Source: JBNKFV01 sp050289485
GTDB lineage: Bacteria; Pseudomonadota; Gammaproteobacteria; Pseudomonadales; Cellvibrionaceae
DNA length: 64,000 nt
Direction: 5' to 3'
NCBI GenBank assembly: GCA_050289485.1
Contig: JBNKFV010000017.1
Location: forward strand, 124,001-188,000
The notes beneath the pieces are model-generated. The model was not told the DNA's origin, made no database searches, and saw only the letters and a program-made list of their open reading frames with translations. Every line of letters begins with the position of its first letter. Position 1 is the first letter of the stretch. This document shows, in pieces, positions 27,649 to 36,726 of the stretch. The position numbers were made by a program, and so were the translations under genes.

Positions 27649-28044
27649 ATGCAACGTGAATACTCACCAGAGGAACTGCAAAATCGACAGCTAGTGGAAA
27701 ATATGTATCGCTATGTATTAAACCCTATCGACTCCAGCCGCGTTGATGACTTTATTGCGCCTGATTATATCCAACACAGCCCGCTGGCAGCTTCTGGCGC
27801 TCAAGGCTTGAAAGACTTTCTCGACTGGGCGAAACACCACTCACCCCATGCAACTCACAACGTAAAACGTATTATTGTCGATGGCGATATGGTGGTAGCC
27901 CATGTACATGTGGTGATAAACCCTGGCGACAAAGGCAATGCCGTCATCGATATTTTCCGCATTGTAGATAACAAAATTGTCGAACATTGGGATGCCAGCC
28001 AACCTATTCCCGAAAATTCTGCCAACAGTAACGGTGTGTTTTAG
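27649..28044 (+). CDS. SnoaL-like / NTF2-fold protein
   Basis: The 131-residue protein fits the SnoaL-like polyketide cyclase family: NRQLVENMYRYVLNP, a YIQHSPLA segment, and DIFRIVDNKIVEHWD. This small alpha+beta barrel serves many unrelated enzymes and binding proteins, so no reaction is assigned. It is on the plus strand after the MarR gene and converges on the aldehyde dehydrogenase. Confidence 0.8.
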   Translation: MQREYSPEELQNRQLVENMYRYVLNPIDSSRVDDFIAPDYIQHSPLAASGAQGLKDFLDWAKHHSPHATHNVKRIIVDGDMVVAHVHVVINPGDKGNAVIDIFRIVDNKIVEHWDASQPIPENSANSNGVF

Positions 28045-28134
28045 CCTCGCGAAAGTGGCCTAACACCTCTGCTCGTAACTCAGCCCAACAGGGTCTGAAA
28101 AAGCTAGCATACTAGGATTACAGGAAGTAAGCAG

Positions 28135-28170
28135 ACAAAAAAAAGCCAGCAGGGTTTCCCCCGCTGGCTT
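28135..28170 (-). terminator. Strong terminator of the hydroxycinnamate operon
   Basis: AAGCCAGC(A)GGG pairs with CCC...GCTGGCTT (28143-28170) in a long GC-rich stem. On the minus strand it is followed by eight T's. It lies just past the last gene, an aldehyde dehydrogenase, and may also stop the plus-strand SnoaL transcript. Confidence 0.88.
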
Positions 28171-28189
28171 CACAGACGCTAACGCAGTA

Positions 28190-29596
28190 TCAAAGTGAAA
28201 CAGCGTTAATAATCTTACCTTGTGTGTATTCTTCCATGCCGGATTTACCCAGCTCACCACCCAAGCCTGACTGCTTACAGCCACGGAAAGGAATACCCGC
28301 TTCGATTGCCAAGTGATGATTAACCCACACAGTGCCTGAGTCGATACGTGCAGCTACCTTTGTTGCACGATCCACATCGGTACCCCAAACTGTGCCACCC
28401 AAACCAAATTCGCTACTGTTAATCTCAGCGATCACGGTATCTAAATCTTTGTAGGGCAACACGGGCAGAACGGGGCCAAACTGCTCCTCGCATACGATTT
28501 TCGCACTGTTGTCGATATCGCGCACAATGGTCGGCTGAATGAAGTAACCATTACCTGCGGGATATTCCCCACCGGCAATAATCTTGCCGTGCTGTCGGGC
28601 ATCCTCGATATAGCCTTTAACTTTTTCGTACTGGGGTTTGTTCTGAATGGGGCCCACTGTTGTGCCTGGGTTTGCGCCATCACCTACCACAGCAGCTTTC
28701 GCCAAGCGAGCCAACTCATCGCAGAACACGTCGTACATAGACTCTGGTACATAGGCGCGCTTGATAGCCACACAAATCTGGCCAGCGTTAGCCATGGCGC
28801 CATTATAAACTTTTTGCGCAATTGCTATGGGGTCGACATCATCCAGCACAATAGCCGCATCGTTACCGCCCAACTCAAGCGTAACACGCTTAATAGACCC
28901 AGAAGCCGATGCCATCACCTTTTTGCCCGTCGCGGTAGAACCAGTAAAAGCAACTTTGGCAACATCGGGATGTGTGGTTAGCACACCGCCCAGGTCGTTA
29001 GCATCACAAATAATATTGACCACACCTGGTGGCAAAATAGACTGACAGAGTTCGCCAAACAAACAGGTAGTCAATGGCGTTGTAGGAGCTGGCTTACACA
29101 CCATGGTGTTACCGGTAAGCAAGGCAGGCCCCAGTTTGTTCATCAGCAAAATAACAGGAAAATTCCATGGCGTAATCGAAGCGACGACACCTAATGGCGC
29201 ACGGTACTCAACCACCCGATTACCGTTAGCATCGCGTAATACCTCAGGTTCAAGCGTCATCTCTGCAAAACCACGTAACGTAAAAATACATCCCATGATT
29301 TCATAATTTGCTTGATCAAGAGGCTTGCCCTGCTCTTTTGTCAAAAGCTCAGCAAATTCCTGTGAACGCGCTTCAAGCGCATCGGCCAATTTATTCAACA
29401 AACCAGCACGCTCTTCCCAAGGCTTTGCCGCCCATGCCGGAAAAGCGGCCTTGGCAGCAGCCACGGCAGCATTGAGCTGACCTTCGTCAGCCCGCGGACA
29501 TTGGGTAAAGGCTTCTCCTGTTGCAGGGTTGATAACATCCATTACGGATGCGCCCTGAACCAATTCACCATTAATCAGTAATTTAAAGTCTGTCAT
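28190..29596 (-). CDS. Aldehyde dehydrogenase
   Basis: The 468-residue NAD(P)-dependent enzyme has ITPWNFP, GSTATGKKVM, the catalytic Glu in TLELGGNDA and the catalytic Cys in NAGQICV, and EQFGPVLPV. It ends the vdh-ech-fcs cluster and so may oxidise a lignin-derived aldehyde such as coniferyl or 4-hydroxybenzaldehyde; the specificity is inferred only from context. It is distinct in sequence from the vanillin dehydrogenase at 32,052, so two aldehyde dehydrogenases share one operon. Confidence 0.9.
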   Translation of the reverse strand: MTDFKLLINGELVQGASVMDVINPATGEAFTQCPRADEGQLNAAVAAAKAAFPAWAAKPWEERAGLLNKLADALEARSQEFAELLTKEQGKPLDQANYEIMGCIFTLRGFAEMTLEPEVLRDANGNRVVEYRAPLGVVASITPWNFPVILLMNKLGPALLTGNTMVCKPAPTTPLTTCLFGELCQSILPPGVVNIICDANDLGGVLTTHPDVAKVAFTGSTATGKKVMASASGSIKRVTLELGGNDAAIVLDDVDPIAIAQKVYNGAMANAGQICVAIKRAYVPESMYDVFCDELARLAKAAVVGDGANPGTTVGPIQNKPQYEKVKGYIEDARQHGKIIAGGEYPAGNGYFIQPTIVRDIDNSAKIVCEEQFGPVLPVLPYKDLDTVIAEINSSEFGLGGTVWGTDVDRATKVAARIDSGTVWVNHHLAIEAGIPFRGCKQSGLGGELGKSGMEEYTQGKIINAVSL

Positions 29597-29620
29597 AGCT
29601 GACCTCGCGATTTAATTATG

Positions 29621-31111
29621 TTATTTGCCGTCTAACTCTTTGATCAATACCTGTTTTTGTACTTTGCCCGTGGAGTTGCGGGGAATCTCGTTAGAGACCA
29701 CCACATCTTTTGGCACCTTATATTTTGCAAGGCGGGCAACACAGTGTGACACCACGGCTTCCGGGGTTACCGTTTTGCCGCTTACTGGCACCACAACCGC
29801 AACACCTTTTTCACCCCACTTTTCATCAGGCAAACCCACTACGGCAACTTCGGCTACTGCTTCAAGTTCCATAATGACCGCTTCAACTTCAGCCGGGTAA
29901 ACGTTCTCGCCACCGGATATATACATATCCTTTTTCCGGTCGACCAGATAGTAAAAACCATCTTCGTCACGAACGGCGACATCACCGGTCATAAACCAGT
30001 CGCCGCAAAACGCTTTTTCTGACAGCTCAGGCTGATTCCAATACCCGCTTGTCACAGCCGGGCCACGCAGCCAAAGTTCACCAGGCTCACCTTCAGGCAC
30101 ATCGTTACCAGTGTCGTCGACAATACGCGCCTCCACACCCGTATACAAAGTACCGCAAGAACCCGCCTTGGCAATAGCCACCGCACTGTCTGCAACGGGC
30201 ATTCCGCTCACTGAGCCAGTCTCCGACATACCAAAGCCGTCAGACATTTTGATTCCTGCGTTATAAAAGCGTTCAATCTGCGCTTTGGAGTTCGGTGCCC
30301 CGCCGGTAGCGTAGACTTCCAGCTTCTGCAAAAGTTCAGGCTTGAACTGCGGATGATTCCACAGCATTTGCGCCATCTGCGGTACTGAAAAATAATGCGT
30401 AACACCTATTTTCTCGTCGGACAAACGGGCCAGCGTCTGCTCCACATCGAAACCTGATGAAATCAGTACCCTGCCACCCACCAACAAAGCAGCGCGAGTA
30501 TTTGCCAACAAGCCTGCAGTATGAAACAGAGGCATATCACAGAGAAACACACTCTTCGACCAGGCATTATTGCCGGCAGCAAAGTTGTACACGCTCCAGA
30601 ACGCGTTGTATTCGCTGATCTTCACACCTTTTGGTCTACCGCTGGTGCCAGAGGTATATAGCAATGTGGTTGGCGCATGCATATCTTGACTGGCATTCTT
30701 TGGCGTAGCCGTTGAATACGCATCTACCATGGAGGTCAGATCAGCAAGAACAAATGTTTCGAAAGGTAAATCAGGTAATACGAAGTCTTTGTCTTTAAAG
30801 ACAAAGCTGGTACTGGCATCACCGAGAATGACTGCAAGCTCTGATGTCGACAAGCGCCAGTTGGTTGGCACAAAGATCGCACCAGCACGAGCACAAGCAA
30901 GATTCAGCATTAGCATGTCGGCGGAGTTGCGCGTTACCGTAGCAACGCGCGCACCGCTACATGGCCCCAGCTTTTCTACTAACCAATTGGCAATCTGGTT
31001 AATAACGTCACTAAAGCCCTTGTAGCTCCACTCTCTGCCAGTTGCCAAATCTACGCAAGCGATCTGGTTCGGTGTTCGCTGCGCATAGGTTGCAACTGCA
31101 TCTATCAGCAT
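29621..31111 (-). CDS. fcs: Hydroxycinnamoyl (feruloyl)-CoA ligase
   Basis: The 496-residue acyl-adenylating enzyme has the P-loop LLYTSGTSGRPKGVK, the FGMSETG motif, the GDWFMTGDVA hinge region, and the C-terminal PRNSTGKVQKQVL lysine motif. It activates a carboxylic acid to its CoA thioester with ATP. The hydratase-lyase gene 14 bases upstream suggests ferulate, coumarate or caffeate as substrate. It lies in the middle of the minus-strand operon. Confidence 0.85.
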   Translation of the reverse strand: MLIDAVATYAQRTPNQIACVDLATGREWSYKGFSDVINQIANWLVEKLGPCSGARVATVTRNSADMLMLNLACARAGAIFVPTNWRLSTSELAVILGDASTSFVFKDKDFVLPDLPFETFVLADLTSMVDAYSTATPKNASQDMHAPTTLLYTSGTSGRPKGVKISEYNAFWSVYNFAAGNNAWSKSVFLCDMPLFHTAGLLANTRAALLVGGRVLISSGFDVEQTLARLSDEKIGVTHYFSVPQMAQMLWNHPQFKPELLQKLEVYATGGAPNSKAQIERFYNAGIKMSDGFGMSETGSVSGMPVADSAVAIAKAGSCGTLYTGVEARIVDDTGNDVPEGEPGELWLRGPAVTSGYWNQPELSEKAFCGDWFMTGDVAVRDEDGFYYLVDRKKDMYISGGENVYPAEVEAVIMELEAVAEVAVVGLPDEKWGEKGVAVVVPVSGKTVTPEAVVSHCVARLAKYKVPKDVVVSNEIPRNSTGKVQKQVLIKELDGK

Positions 31112-31125
31112 AATAAAAACCTGTA

Positions 31126-31959
31126 TTAGCCGCGTGATTTATCGTAGGCACCTAAACCTGGCTTGTAGCTTTTCTCATCGATAAACTGACGAATACCTTC
31201 CTTACGGCCTGTAGGATCAAAGCTATTTGCTGCTTCTTGGGCGCGAATCAAGTAATCTTCGGCATTGTCGAAAGTCATTTCACTAACACGGCGCACGGCA
31301 TCTTTGGTCGCTTTCAAGGCAACAGGGTTCTTCTCAAGCAACACGTTCGCAACTTCGGTAACACGATCTTTCAGTTGCGCTAAGGGAACAGACTCATTCA
31401 CCAAACCTTGTGCTGCAGCTTCTTGACCACTGAGGTTTTGCCCCATCATCGCGTGGTACATCGCATTGCGGAAAGACATTAGGTTAGTTGCCACTTTAGT
31501 AGCACCACCACCCGGCAGAATACCCCAGTTAATCTCACTCAAACCGAACTGAGCTTCGTCTGCAGCAAATGCCAGATCACACGAAAATAACGGGCCGTAC
31601 GCACCGCCAAAGCACCAGCCATTTACCATGGCAATAGTAGGCTTTTGATACCAGCGTAAACGCTCCCACCAACTATACGCTTCGCGCTGTGAATTACGTA
31701 CACCGCGCAAACCCAGTTTTTCGGTTTCACGGAAATACTCTTTCAAGTCCATACCAGCACACCAGGCAGTGCCCTCACCGGTCAGCACCAACACGCCAAC
31801 ATTGTCATCAAATTCCAGCTCATCCAAAACGCGCTTCATTTGACGGTTGAGTGCAGGGCTCTGGCAGTTGCGTTTTTCTGGGCGATTAAAGCTCACCCAC
31901 GCTATGCCGTTTTCAACTTTGTATGCAACTGTATCTTGTTCTGCTTGCGGAGCACTCAT
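31126..31959 (-). CDS. ech: p-Hydroxycinnamoyl-CoA hydratase-lyase
   Basis: The 277-residue crotonase-family protein is strikingly like Pseudomonas HCHL: NRPEKRN, WCAGMDLKEYFRE, KPTIAMVNGWCFGGAYGPL, the active-site Glu in FGLSEINWGILPGGG, GLVNESVPLAQL and DEKSYKPGLGAYDKS. It hydrates feruloyl-CoA and cleaves it to vanillin and acetyl-CoA. ATG at 31957-31959 has GAGGTGA upstream; the longer frame adds an unrelated leader. The residue after NGWCFGG differs from the GFSPL of the Pseudomonas enzyme only slightly. Confidence 0.9.
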   Translation of the reverse strand: MSAPQAEQDTVAYKVENGIAWVSFNRPEKRNCQSPALNRQMKRVLDELEFDDNVGVLVLTGEGTAWCAGMDLKEYFRETEKLGLRGVRNSQREAYSWWERLRWYQKPTIAMVNGWCFGGAYGPLFSCDLAFAADEAQFGLSEINWGILPGGGATKVATNLMSFRNAMYHAMMGQNLSGQEAAAQGLVNESVPLAQLKDRVTEVANVLLEKNPVALKATKDAVRRVSEMTFDNAEDYLIRAQEAANSFDPTGRKEGIRQFIDEKSYKPGLGAYDKSRG

Positions 31960-32051
31960 CGTATCACCTCGTTCAGTACTTTCTCGTGTACTAGAAGTTA
32001 ATAGTAAAGAAGGCATCCAAACCGGTGCCTTCACAGGTTTTAAAATTGAAT

Positions 32052-33449
32052 CTAGATCGGGAAATGCCCTGGCAGGGTTTCCATAGTGATCCAGCGCAGC
32101 TCAGTAAATTCATTGATACCCGCTTTACCACCAAAACGGCCGTAACCGGAGGCACCGACACCACCGAATGGCATTTGCGCTTCATCGTGTACGGTTGGAC
32201 CGTTGACATGACAAATACCCGATTTAATTTGACGGGCAATACGCAAGCCACGCGCAGTGTCTTTGGTAAATACTGCAGCCGAAAGGCCATACTCACTGTC
32301 GTTGGCGATGCGAATTGCATCAGCTTCATCTTTAGCCCGAATAATACCCACAACCGGACCAAAGCTTTCGTCGCGATAAATACTCATTGAGCTGTCAACA
32401 CCATCTACTACTGCCGCCGACATCACTACACTTTCGCCTTTAGCACCTGCGACCAGCTTTGCACCTTTGCTTAAGGCATCGTCGATCAAACGATTAACAT
32501 TATCGATAGTGCGCTTGTCTACCACGGCACCGAGAGGTGCTTTACCCTCAACGGGGTCTCCGGCAACCAGTGAGGCGGCTTTGGCAGCAAACATTTCGGT
32601 AAATTTGTCAGCCACAGCATCAACGACAATCAGTCGCTCGGTCGACATACAAATTTGGCCCTGGTTCATAAACGCACCAAAAGCAGCTGCTTTAACCGCT
32701 TCTTCAAGGTCTGCATCTTCCAGAATCACCATCGGTGCTTTACCACCAAGCTCAAGCAGCACGGGCTTCAAATGCTCTGCCGCGCGTTTGGCAATAATCT
32801 TCCCAACGTTGGTTGAACCGGTAAAATTAATACGTTTAACCGCAGGGTGATCAATCAGGGCACCCACGACATCGCCTGCATCTTCCGGCGCATTGGTAAC
32901 GATATTGACAACGCCTTCAGGAAAACCGGCTTCAGCAAAGGCTTCGACAATCAGGGAGTGGGTACGCGGACAGTTCTCTGAGGCTTTCAAAATCACACTG
33001 TTACCACATGCCAGTGGCATGGCAATCGCGCGAACACCGAGAATAATCGGTGCATTCCAGGGTGCGATGCCCAAACAAACCCCTGCTGGCTCGCGGATAC
33101 TCATCGACAAGCAGCCAGGTTTATCGGAAGGGATGGTTTCGCCACCAACCTGGGTAGTCATCGCAGCAGCCTCACGCACAATGCCTGCAGCTAACATTAA
33201 ATTGAACATTGCCCAACCTGCAGTGGCGCCAATCTCTTTCATCATGGCATCGACAAAGCTGTCTTTGCGCGCCTCAAGGCATTCTGCCGCCTTTATCAGG
33301 GTTGCACGACGTGCATTGGGCCCCATTGCTGCCCACGCAGGAAAACCGTTGGCGGCCGCTTCACAAATCGAAGCCATGTCAGCCCCTTTCATTGCTGGCG
33401 CGGTACTGGCTACTTCACCGTTTAATGGATTTACGCGTTCAAAGTTCAT
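32052..33449 (-). CDS. vdh: Vanillin (aryl-aldehyde) dehydrogenase
   Basis: The 465-residue aldehyde dehydrogenase resembles the vanillin/salicylaldehyde dehydrogenase branch: APWNAP, FTGSTNVGK, LLELGGKAPMVILEDADLEEA, catalytic Cys in NQGQICMST, and HDEAQMPFGGVGASGYGRFGG. It oxidises vanillin to vanillate. It heads the operon vdh-ech-fcs-aldehyde dehydrogenase. ATG at 33447-33449 is preferred over a GTG three codons upstream because AAAGG lies eight bases before it. Vanillate demethylase is not in the window. Confidence 0.88.
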   Translation of the reverse strand: MNFERVNPLNGEVASTAPAMKGADMASICEAAANGFPAWAAMGPNARRATLIKAAECLEARKDSFVDAMMKEIGATAGWAMFNLMLAAGIVREAAAMTTQVGGETIPSDKPGCLSMSIREPAGVCLGIAPWNAPIILGVRAIAMPLACGNSVILKASENCPRTHSLIVEAFAEAGFPEGVVNIVTNAPEDAGDVVGALIDHPAVKRINFTGSTNVGKIIAKRAAEHLKPVLLELGGKAPMVILEDADLEEAVKAAAFGAFMNQGQICMSTERLIVVDAVADKFTEMFAAKAASLVAGDPVEGKAPLGAVVDKRTIDNVNRLIDDALSKGAKLVAGAKGESVVMSAAVVDGVDSSMSIYRDESFGPVVGIIRAKDEADAIRIANDSEYGLSAAVFTKDTARGLRIARQIKSGICHVNGPTVHDEAQMPFGGVGASGYGRFGGKAGINEFTELRWITMETLPGHFPI

Positions 33450-33578
33450 CAACTCCACCTTTTATGTTATTAGCGGGTTATTTGTGAGGAAGCTGTCGAT
33501 TTAAATACTGATCATTATAATAATAACGCTTGATATAATACGTAACACATACTATATATTCACTATATACAAAGAAAT

Positions 33579-33609
33579 GTTGCTTGGCAATATCTCAGTG
33601 ACAAGCAAC
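33579..33609. repeat. 8-bp inverted repeat upstream of vdh
   Basis: GTTGCTTG (33579-33586) and CAAGCAAC (33602-33609) form perfect arms spaced by 15 bases in the AT-rich region before vdh. It could be a regulator site or a hairpin; I have no way to decide between them from sequence. Confidence 0.45.
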
Positions 33610-33630
33610 TACACTGCTTATCAATGCAAC

Positions 33631-33663
33631 TATTAACCCGCAAGCGTTGTTGCCGGGTTAATA
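33631..33663. repeat. Inverted repeat TATTAACCCG...CGGGTTAATA, copy 1
   Basis: Perfect 10-bp arms (33631-33640 and 33654-33663) around a 13-base loop, followed by CT. The same arms occur at 37845-37878. It lies between the orphan solute-binding protein gene and vdh. Confidence 0.7.
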
Positions 33664-33709
33664 CTGACAAATTATGGGTATAAACCGATCACTGAATCAG
33701 GAAATGAAA

Positions 33710-34540
33710 TCATCTGGACTGCAACTGCAAAGAATCTTTGGGCAAATAACGTTCAATAATAGACCGCAGCTCACCACTAGCCTTCATTTCTGTAATTTTC
33801 TGCTCAAACGCCACCCTTAGAGAGTCACTGGGCCGTCCATTGACAGTTTCTGCCCACCCCAAATGGAAACCGGTACCCGGTACGGAATAGACCTCAACAG
33901 CCTCATCACCTATTTCAAGCTGATTAAATGCCCAAATAAGGCTGGGCTTGGCGCCCAAAATAATATCAACACGACGCGATACCAGAGCTTGCACCAAGGT
34001 TTCGTTATCTGGAAATGGCGTGGCCATGTCCACTGCCAGAAGACCGCCCGTCAACCTGATAGGACTCTCAACGCGACCCAGCCGGTAGTGCTGCAACTCG
34101 TCACTGTTTAACCGCCCCAATTGACGAGACTTCAACGCGAAACCGACCAAATACGTCCAAAAAATAGGCTCGTGGCAAACAACAACTCCGCTAAGTATCG
34201 CATCTTCACGCACTATCTCACCGGACGGCACCACTGACACATGGGATGAGCTGGCTGCAATTTCGGCAAAGGTTCGGCGCATGGGCACTACCCTTAAGGT
34301 CACCTCATGCCCAAGGGAGCTGGCAACACGCATCATTACATCGTATAAAACACCCGTGTAATGACCATTTTCTTCATACAGCCAGGGTGCCTGCTCAGGA
34401 TTAGTCCAAATGATGGTTTCGCCCGATGCTCTGAGCGCAGACAATATGAGTATGCAACAGATAACCACCCGCAATCGAAGGGCAAGTCGCCTTCTTCTCC
34501 AGCCCCCCTTATCCAAGTCGACCTCCAGCACTGCAATCAA
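33710..34540 (-). CDS. Extracellular solute-binding protein, family 3 (orphan)
   Basis: The protein of up to 276 residues has an N-terminal hydrophobic segment (VVICCILILSALRASG) and an SBP_bac_3 fold: PWLYEENGHYTGVLYDVMMRVA, MRRTFAEIA, and a C-terminal KITEMKASGELRSIIERYL. It probably binds an amino acid or small organic acid in the periplasm. No permease or ATPase lies beside it. Several starts are possible; TTG at 34486 has AGAAGG close upstream and gives a normal signal peptide. Confidence 0.82.
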   Translation of the reverse strand: MIAVLEVDLDKGGWRRRRLALRLRVVICCILILSALRASGETIIWTNPEQAPWLYEENGHYTGVLYDVMMRVASSLGHEVTLRVVPMRRTFAEIAASSSHVSVVPSGEIVREDAILSGVVVCHEPIFWTYLVGFALKSRQLGRLNSDELQHYRLGRVESPIRLTGGLLAVDMATPFPDNETLVQALVSRRVDIILGAKPSLIWAFNQLEIGDEAVEVYSVPGTGFHLGWAETVNGRPSDSLRVAFEQKITEMKASGELRSIIERYLPKDSLQLQSR

Positions 34541-34692
34541 TTAGACAAGCTCTCAGGCGCCATCCACTCGTTGACAAAACAGCATCATGGCAACAAGGCT
34601 TTGCTATAAGCATAGACCATAATCAGACGAGCAAACCCAAACAGGCTGCCGCCTGAAGCAAGCGCAGCATCTTGAACAAAGACAGCAAAGGA

Positions 34693-34732
34693 ACGAAAAA
34701 AGAAAGGGGCCCGGCAGAGAAACCTGCCGGGC
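34693..34732 (-). terminator. Rho-independent terminator after cysK
   Basis: GCCCGGCAG (34709-34717) pairs perfectly with CTGCCGGGC (34724-34732). On the minus strand it is followed by CCCCTTTCTTTTTTCG. It starts 14 bases after the cysK stop. Confidence 0.88.
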
Positions 34733-34745
34733 AGTAAAGCAAAGA

Positions 34746-35714
34746 TTATTGAACCAGCTCGTTATCGGTGAAGACACCCTCGAACAACACAGAACTCAAG
34801 TAACGCTCACCAGAGTCGGGCAGCACGACGACAACCATTTTATCGGCATTTTCAGGCCTGGCTGCCACCCTGCGAGCCGCCGCAAGCGCGGCGCCGCAAG
34901 AGATCCCAGCAAGAATCCCCTCTTTTTCCATCAACAACCGGGCGGTATCAATCGCTTCATCGTTCGACACCTGTTCAACGCCATCAACTAAAGCCAATTC
35001 AAGGTTGTCAGGCACAAAACCGGCACCGATACCCTGAATTTTATGAGGCGACGGCGTTAACTCCTGATCATTCATGGTTTGGGTAATCACTGGTGACGCC
35101 TCTGGCTCCACCGCAATTGAGATAATCTGCTTACCTATAGCACGCTTAATATAACGGGAAATACCGGTAATAGTACCTCCGGTACCTACCCCGCAAACCA
35201 GAATATCGATCAGTCCATCGGTATCGTTCCAGATTTCCGGGCCAGTAGTTTGCTCATGGATAGCGGGGTTAGCGGGGTTTTCAAATTGTTGCAGCATCAG
35301 ATGATGCTCGGGATCCTGCGCTACGATTTCCTTGGCTTTGGCAATGGCGCCATTCATCCCCTTGGCCGGGTCGGTTAACACCAAGTCAGCCCCCAGCGCC
35401 CTCATGATTTTACGGCGCTCAAGAGACATAGAGGCAGGCATGGTGAGCGTCAAACTATAGCCCCGAGCCGCCGCCACGTAAGCCAGAGCAATCCCGGTGT
35501 TGCCACTGGTTGGCTCAACCATCGTAACACCCGGTTTTAAGGTGCCAGCCTTTTCAGCCGCATTGATCATGCTAGTGCCAATACGGCATTTCACCGAACC
35601 CGCTGGGTTACGGGACTCGATTTTTCCGTACAAATTACCTTGCGGGTGCACATTTTTAAGGCGCACCAACGGCGTATTACCAATCGTTTGTGATACATCG
35701 TCAAATATTTTCAT
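34746..35714 (-). CDS. cysK: Cysteine synthase A (O-acetylserine sulfhydrylase)
   Basis: The 322-residue PLP enzyme has the Schiff-base lysine in NPAGSVKCR, the substrate loop PTSGNTG, the phosphate loop GVGTGGTITG, and PDSGERYLS near the end. It makes cysteine from O-acetylserine and sulfide. ATG at 35712-35714 is preferred; an ATG four codons earlier sits against a G-run. It is a single gene with a strong terminator. Confidence 0.95.
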   Translation of the reverse strand: MKIFDDVSQTIGNTPLVRLKNVHPQGNLYGKIESRNPAGSVKCRIGTSMINAAEKAGTLKPGVTMVEPTSGNTGIALAYVAAARGYSLTLTMPASMSLERRKIMRALGADLVLTDPAKGMNGAIAKAKEIVAQDPEHHLMLQQFENPANPAIHEQTTGPEIWNDTDGLIDILVCGVGTGGTITGISRYIKRAIGKQIISIAVEPEASPVITQTMNDQELTPSPHKIQGIGAGFVPDNLELALVDGVEQVSNDEAIDTARLLMEKEGILAGISCGAALAAARRVAARPENADKMVVVVLPDSGERYLSSVLFEGVFTDNELVQ

Positions 35715-35726
35715 AATCCTTTGCAT

Positions 35727-36128
35727 TCCCCCCGCGTCTTATCATTTATCGAGAAGCTCACCCCGCCATCCCTCGGGACAACATAAGTGCGCCGATGATC
35801 CAGAGGCAGAAGGATTGCGCAATACACTCGCTAACGCAACAGGCAAAAGCCAATAACCCACTTTGCAGACTTCTCAGCACGCGCCCCTCTGGGACAAATG
35901 GATTTCAACGAGATAATAAAGAATAACTATGATAGCGTTTCATTTTTCACGGCTACCCTGTATAACAAACATACTAAGCATGAATGCCCACAAGACGACG
36001 CTAAATGTAATGACCCAAGCCGCTACCTCAAGCCGTTACAGCGTTGAACATTATCAATGATCAAACGAATGCTTTTCTGCATTAAGCAGCTGTGGCAACA
36101 CCTGAAAATCTAACGGCTAGCCAATCAG
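35727..36128. other. Gene-free region upstream of cysK
   Basis: No open frame with recognisable similarity on either strand. The part next to cysK should contain its promoter; the remainder looks like decayed sequence continuous with the GGDEF-EAL remnant to the right. Confidence 0.45.
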
Positions 36129-36726
36129 CTAACCTTGAATCAAATCACGTCCGTGAGCATGTAAAAAGTGGCACTGCTCCGGATTCTCAACACCCTCCGC
36201 AATCGTTATGTGGGATGTCACGAATAAAGAATTGATCATTTTTCAAACAATCTGTTTTGAAATTTTTAAAATACGACAGACTCGAGTAGCCCGTTCCGAT
36301 ATTTCCTGATGAAACTCTCCAGAAATCCGGCCAGTTCTTTACAATGAAATTGCCTTGCTGAGAGATTGATAGCCATATCCGGTGTATACAACAGCACTCC
36401 ATTACCGCCGTCATCCTTCAGACGGCAGGTTGCAATATCAGCATTTCCCAACAACTTCTGCACACTGTCAGCCTCACTAGGAAAAATCGGTACTCCCAGG
36501 CTGGCACTAAAATACAATGATAAGTCGTAAGCAACATTAAGGTCCCCGCATCGCGGACAAAATTTTCTGCAGCACCAGGTCAATAGTAGACCGGGCGGGA
36601 CGAATAATTATCATCGCAAATTCATCAGCTGCCACATCCTCCCCTATCGTGCCGGAGACAACAATAATATCCCAACGTTGTTTCAGGGCCTGCCCCAACA
36701 CAGCGGGGTTATCTACCCAGTCAATA
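36129..36726 (-). pseudogene. Decayed GGDEF-EAL cyclic-di-GMP gene
   Basis: Pieces of one protein appear in different frames, in the right order on the minus strand. ADEFAMIII is a GGDEF-motif remnant, ending at a stop near 36,540. In the next frame come GVPIFPSEADSVQKLLGNADIA and AINLSARQFHCKEL (GGDEF end, EAL start). After another shift come GTGYSSLSYFKNFKTDCLKNDQFFIRDIP and then IAEGVENPEQCHFLHAHGRDLIQG (EAL end). Internal deletions remove most of both catalytic domains, so it cannot be active. It begins right after the universal stress gene stop. Confidence 0.85.
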
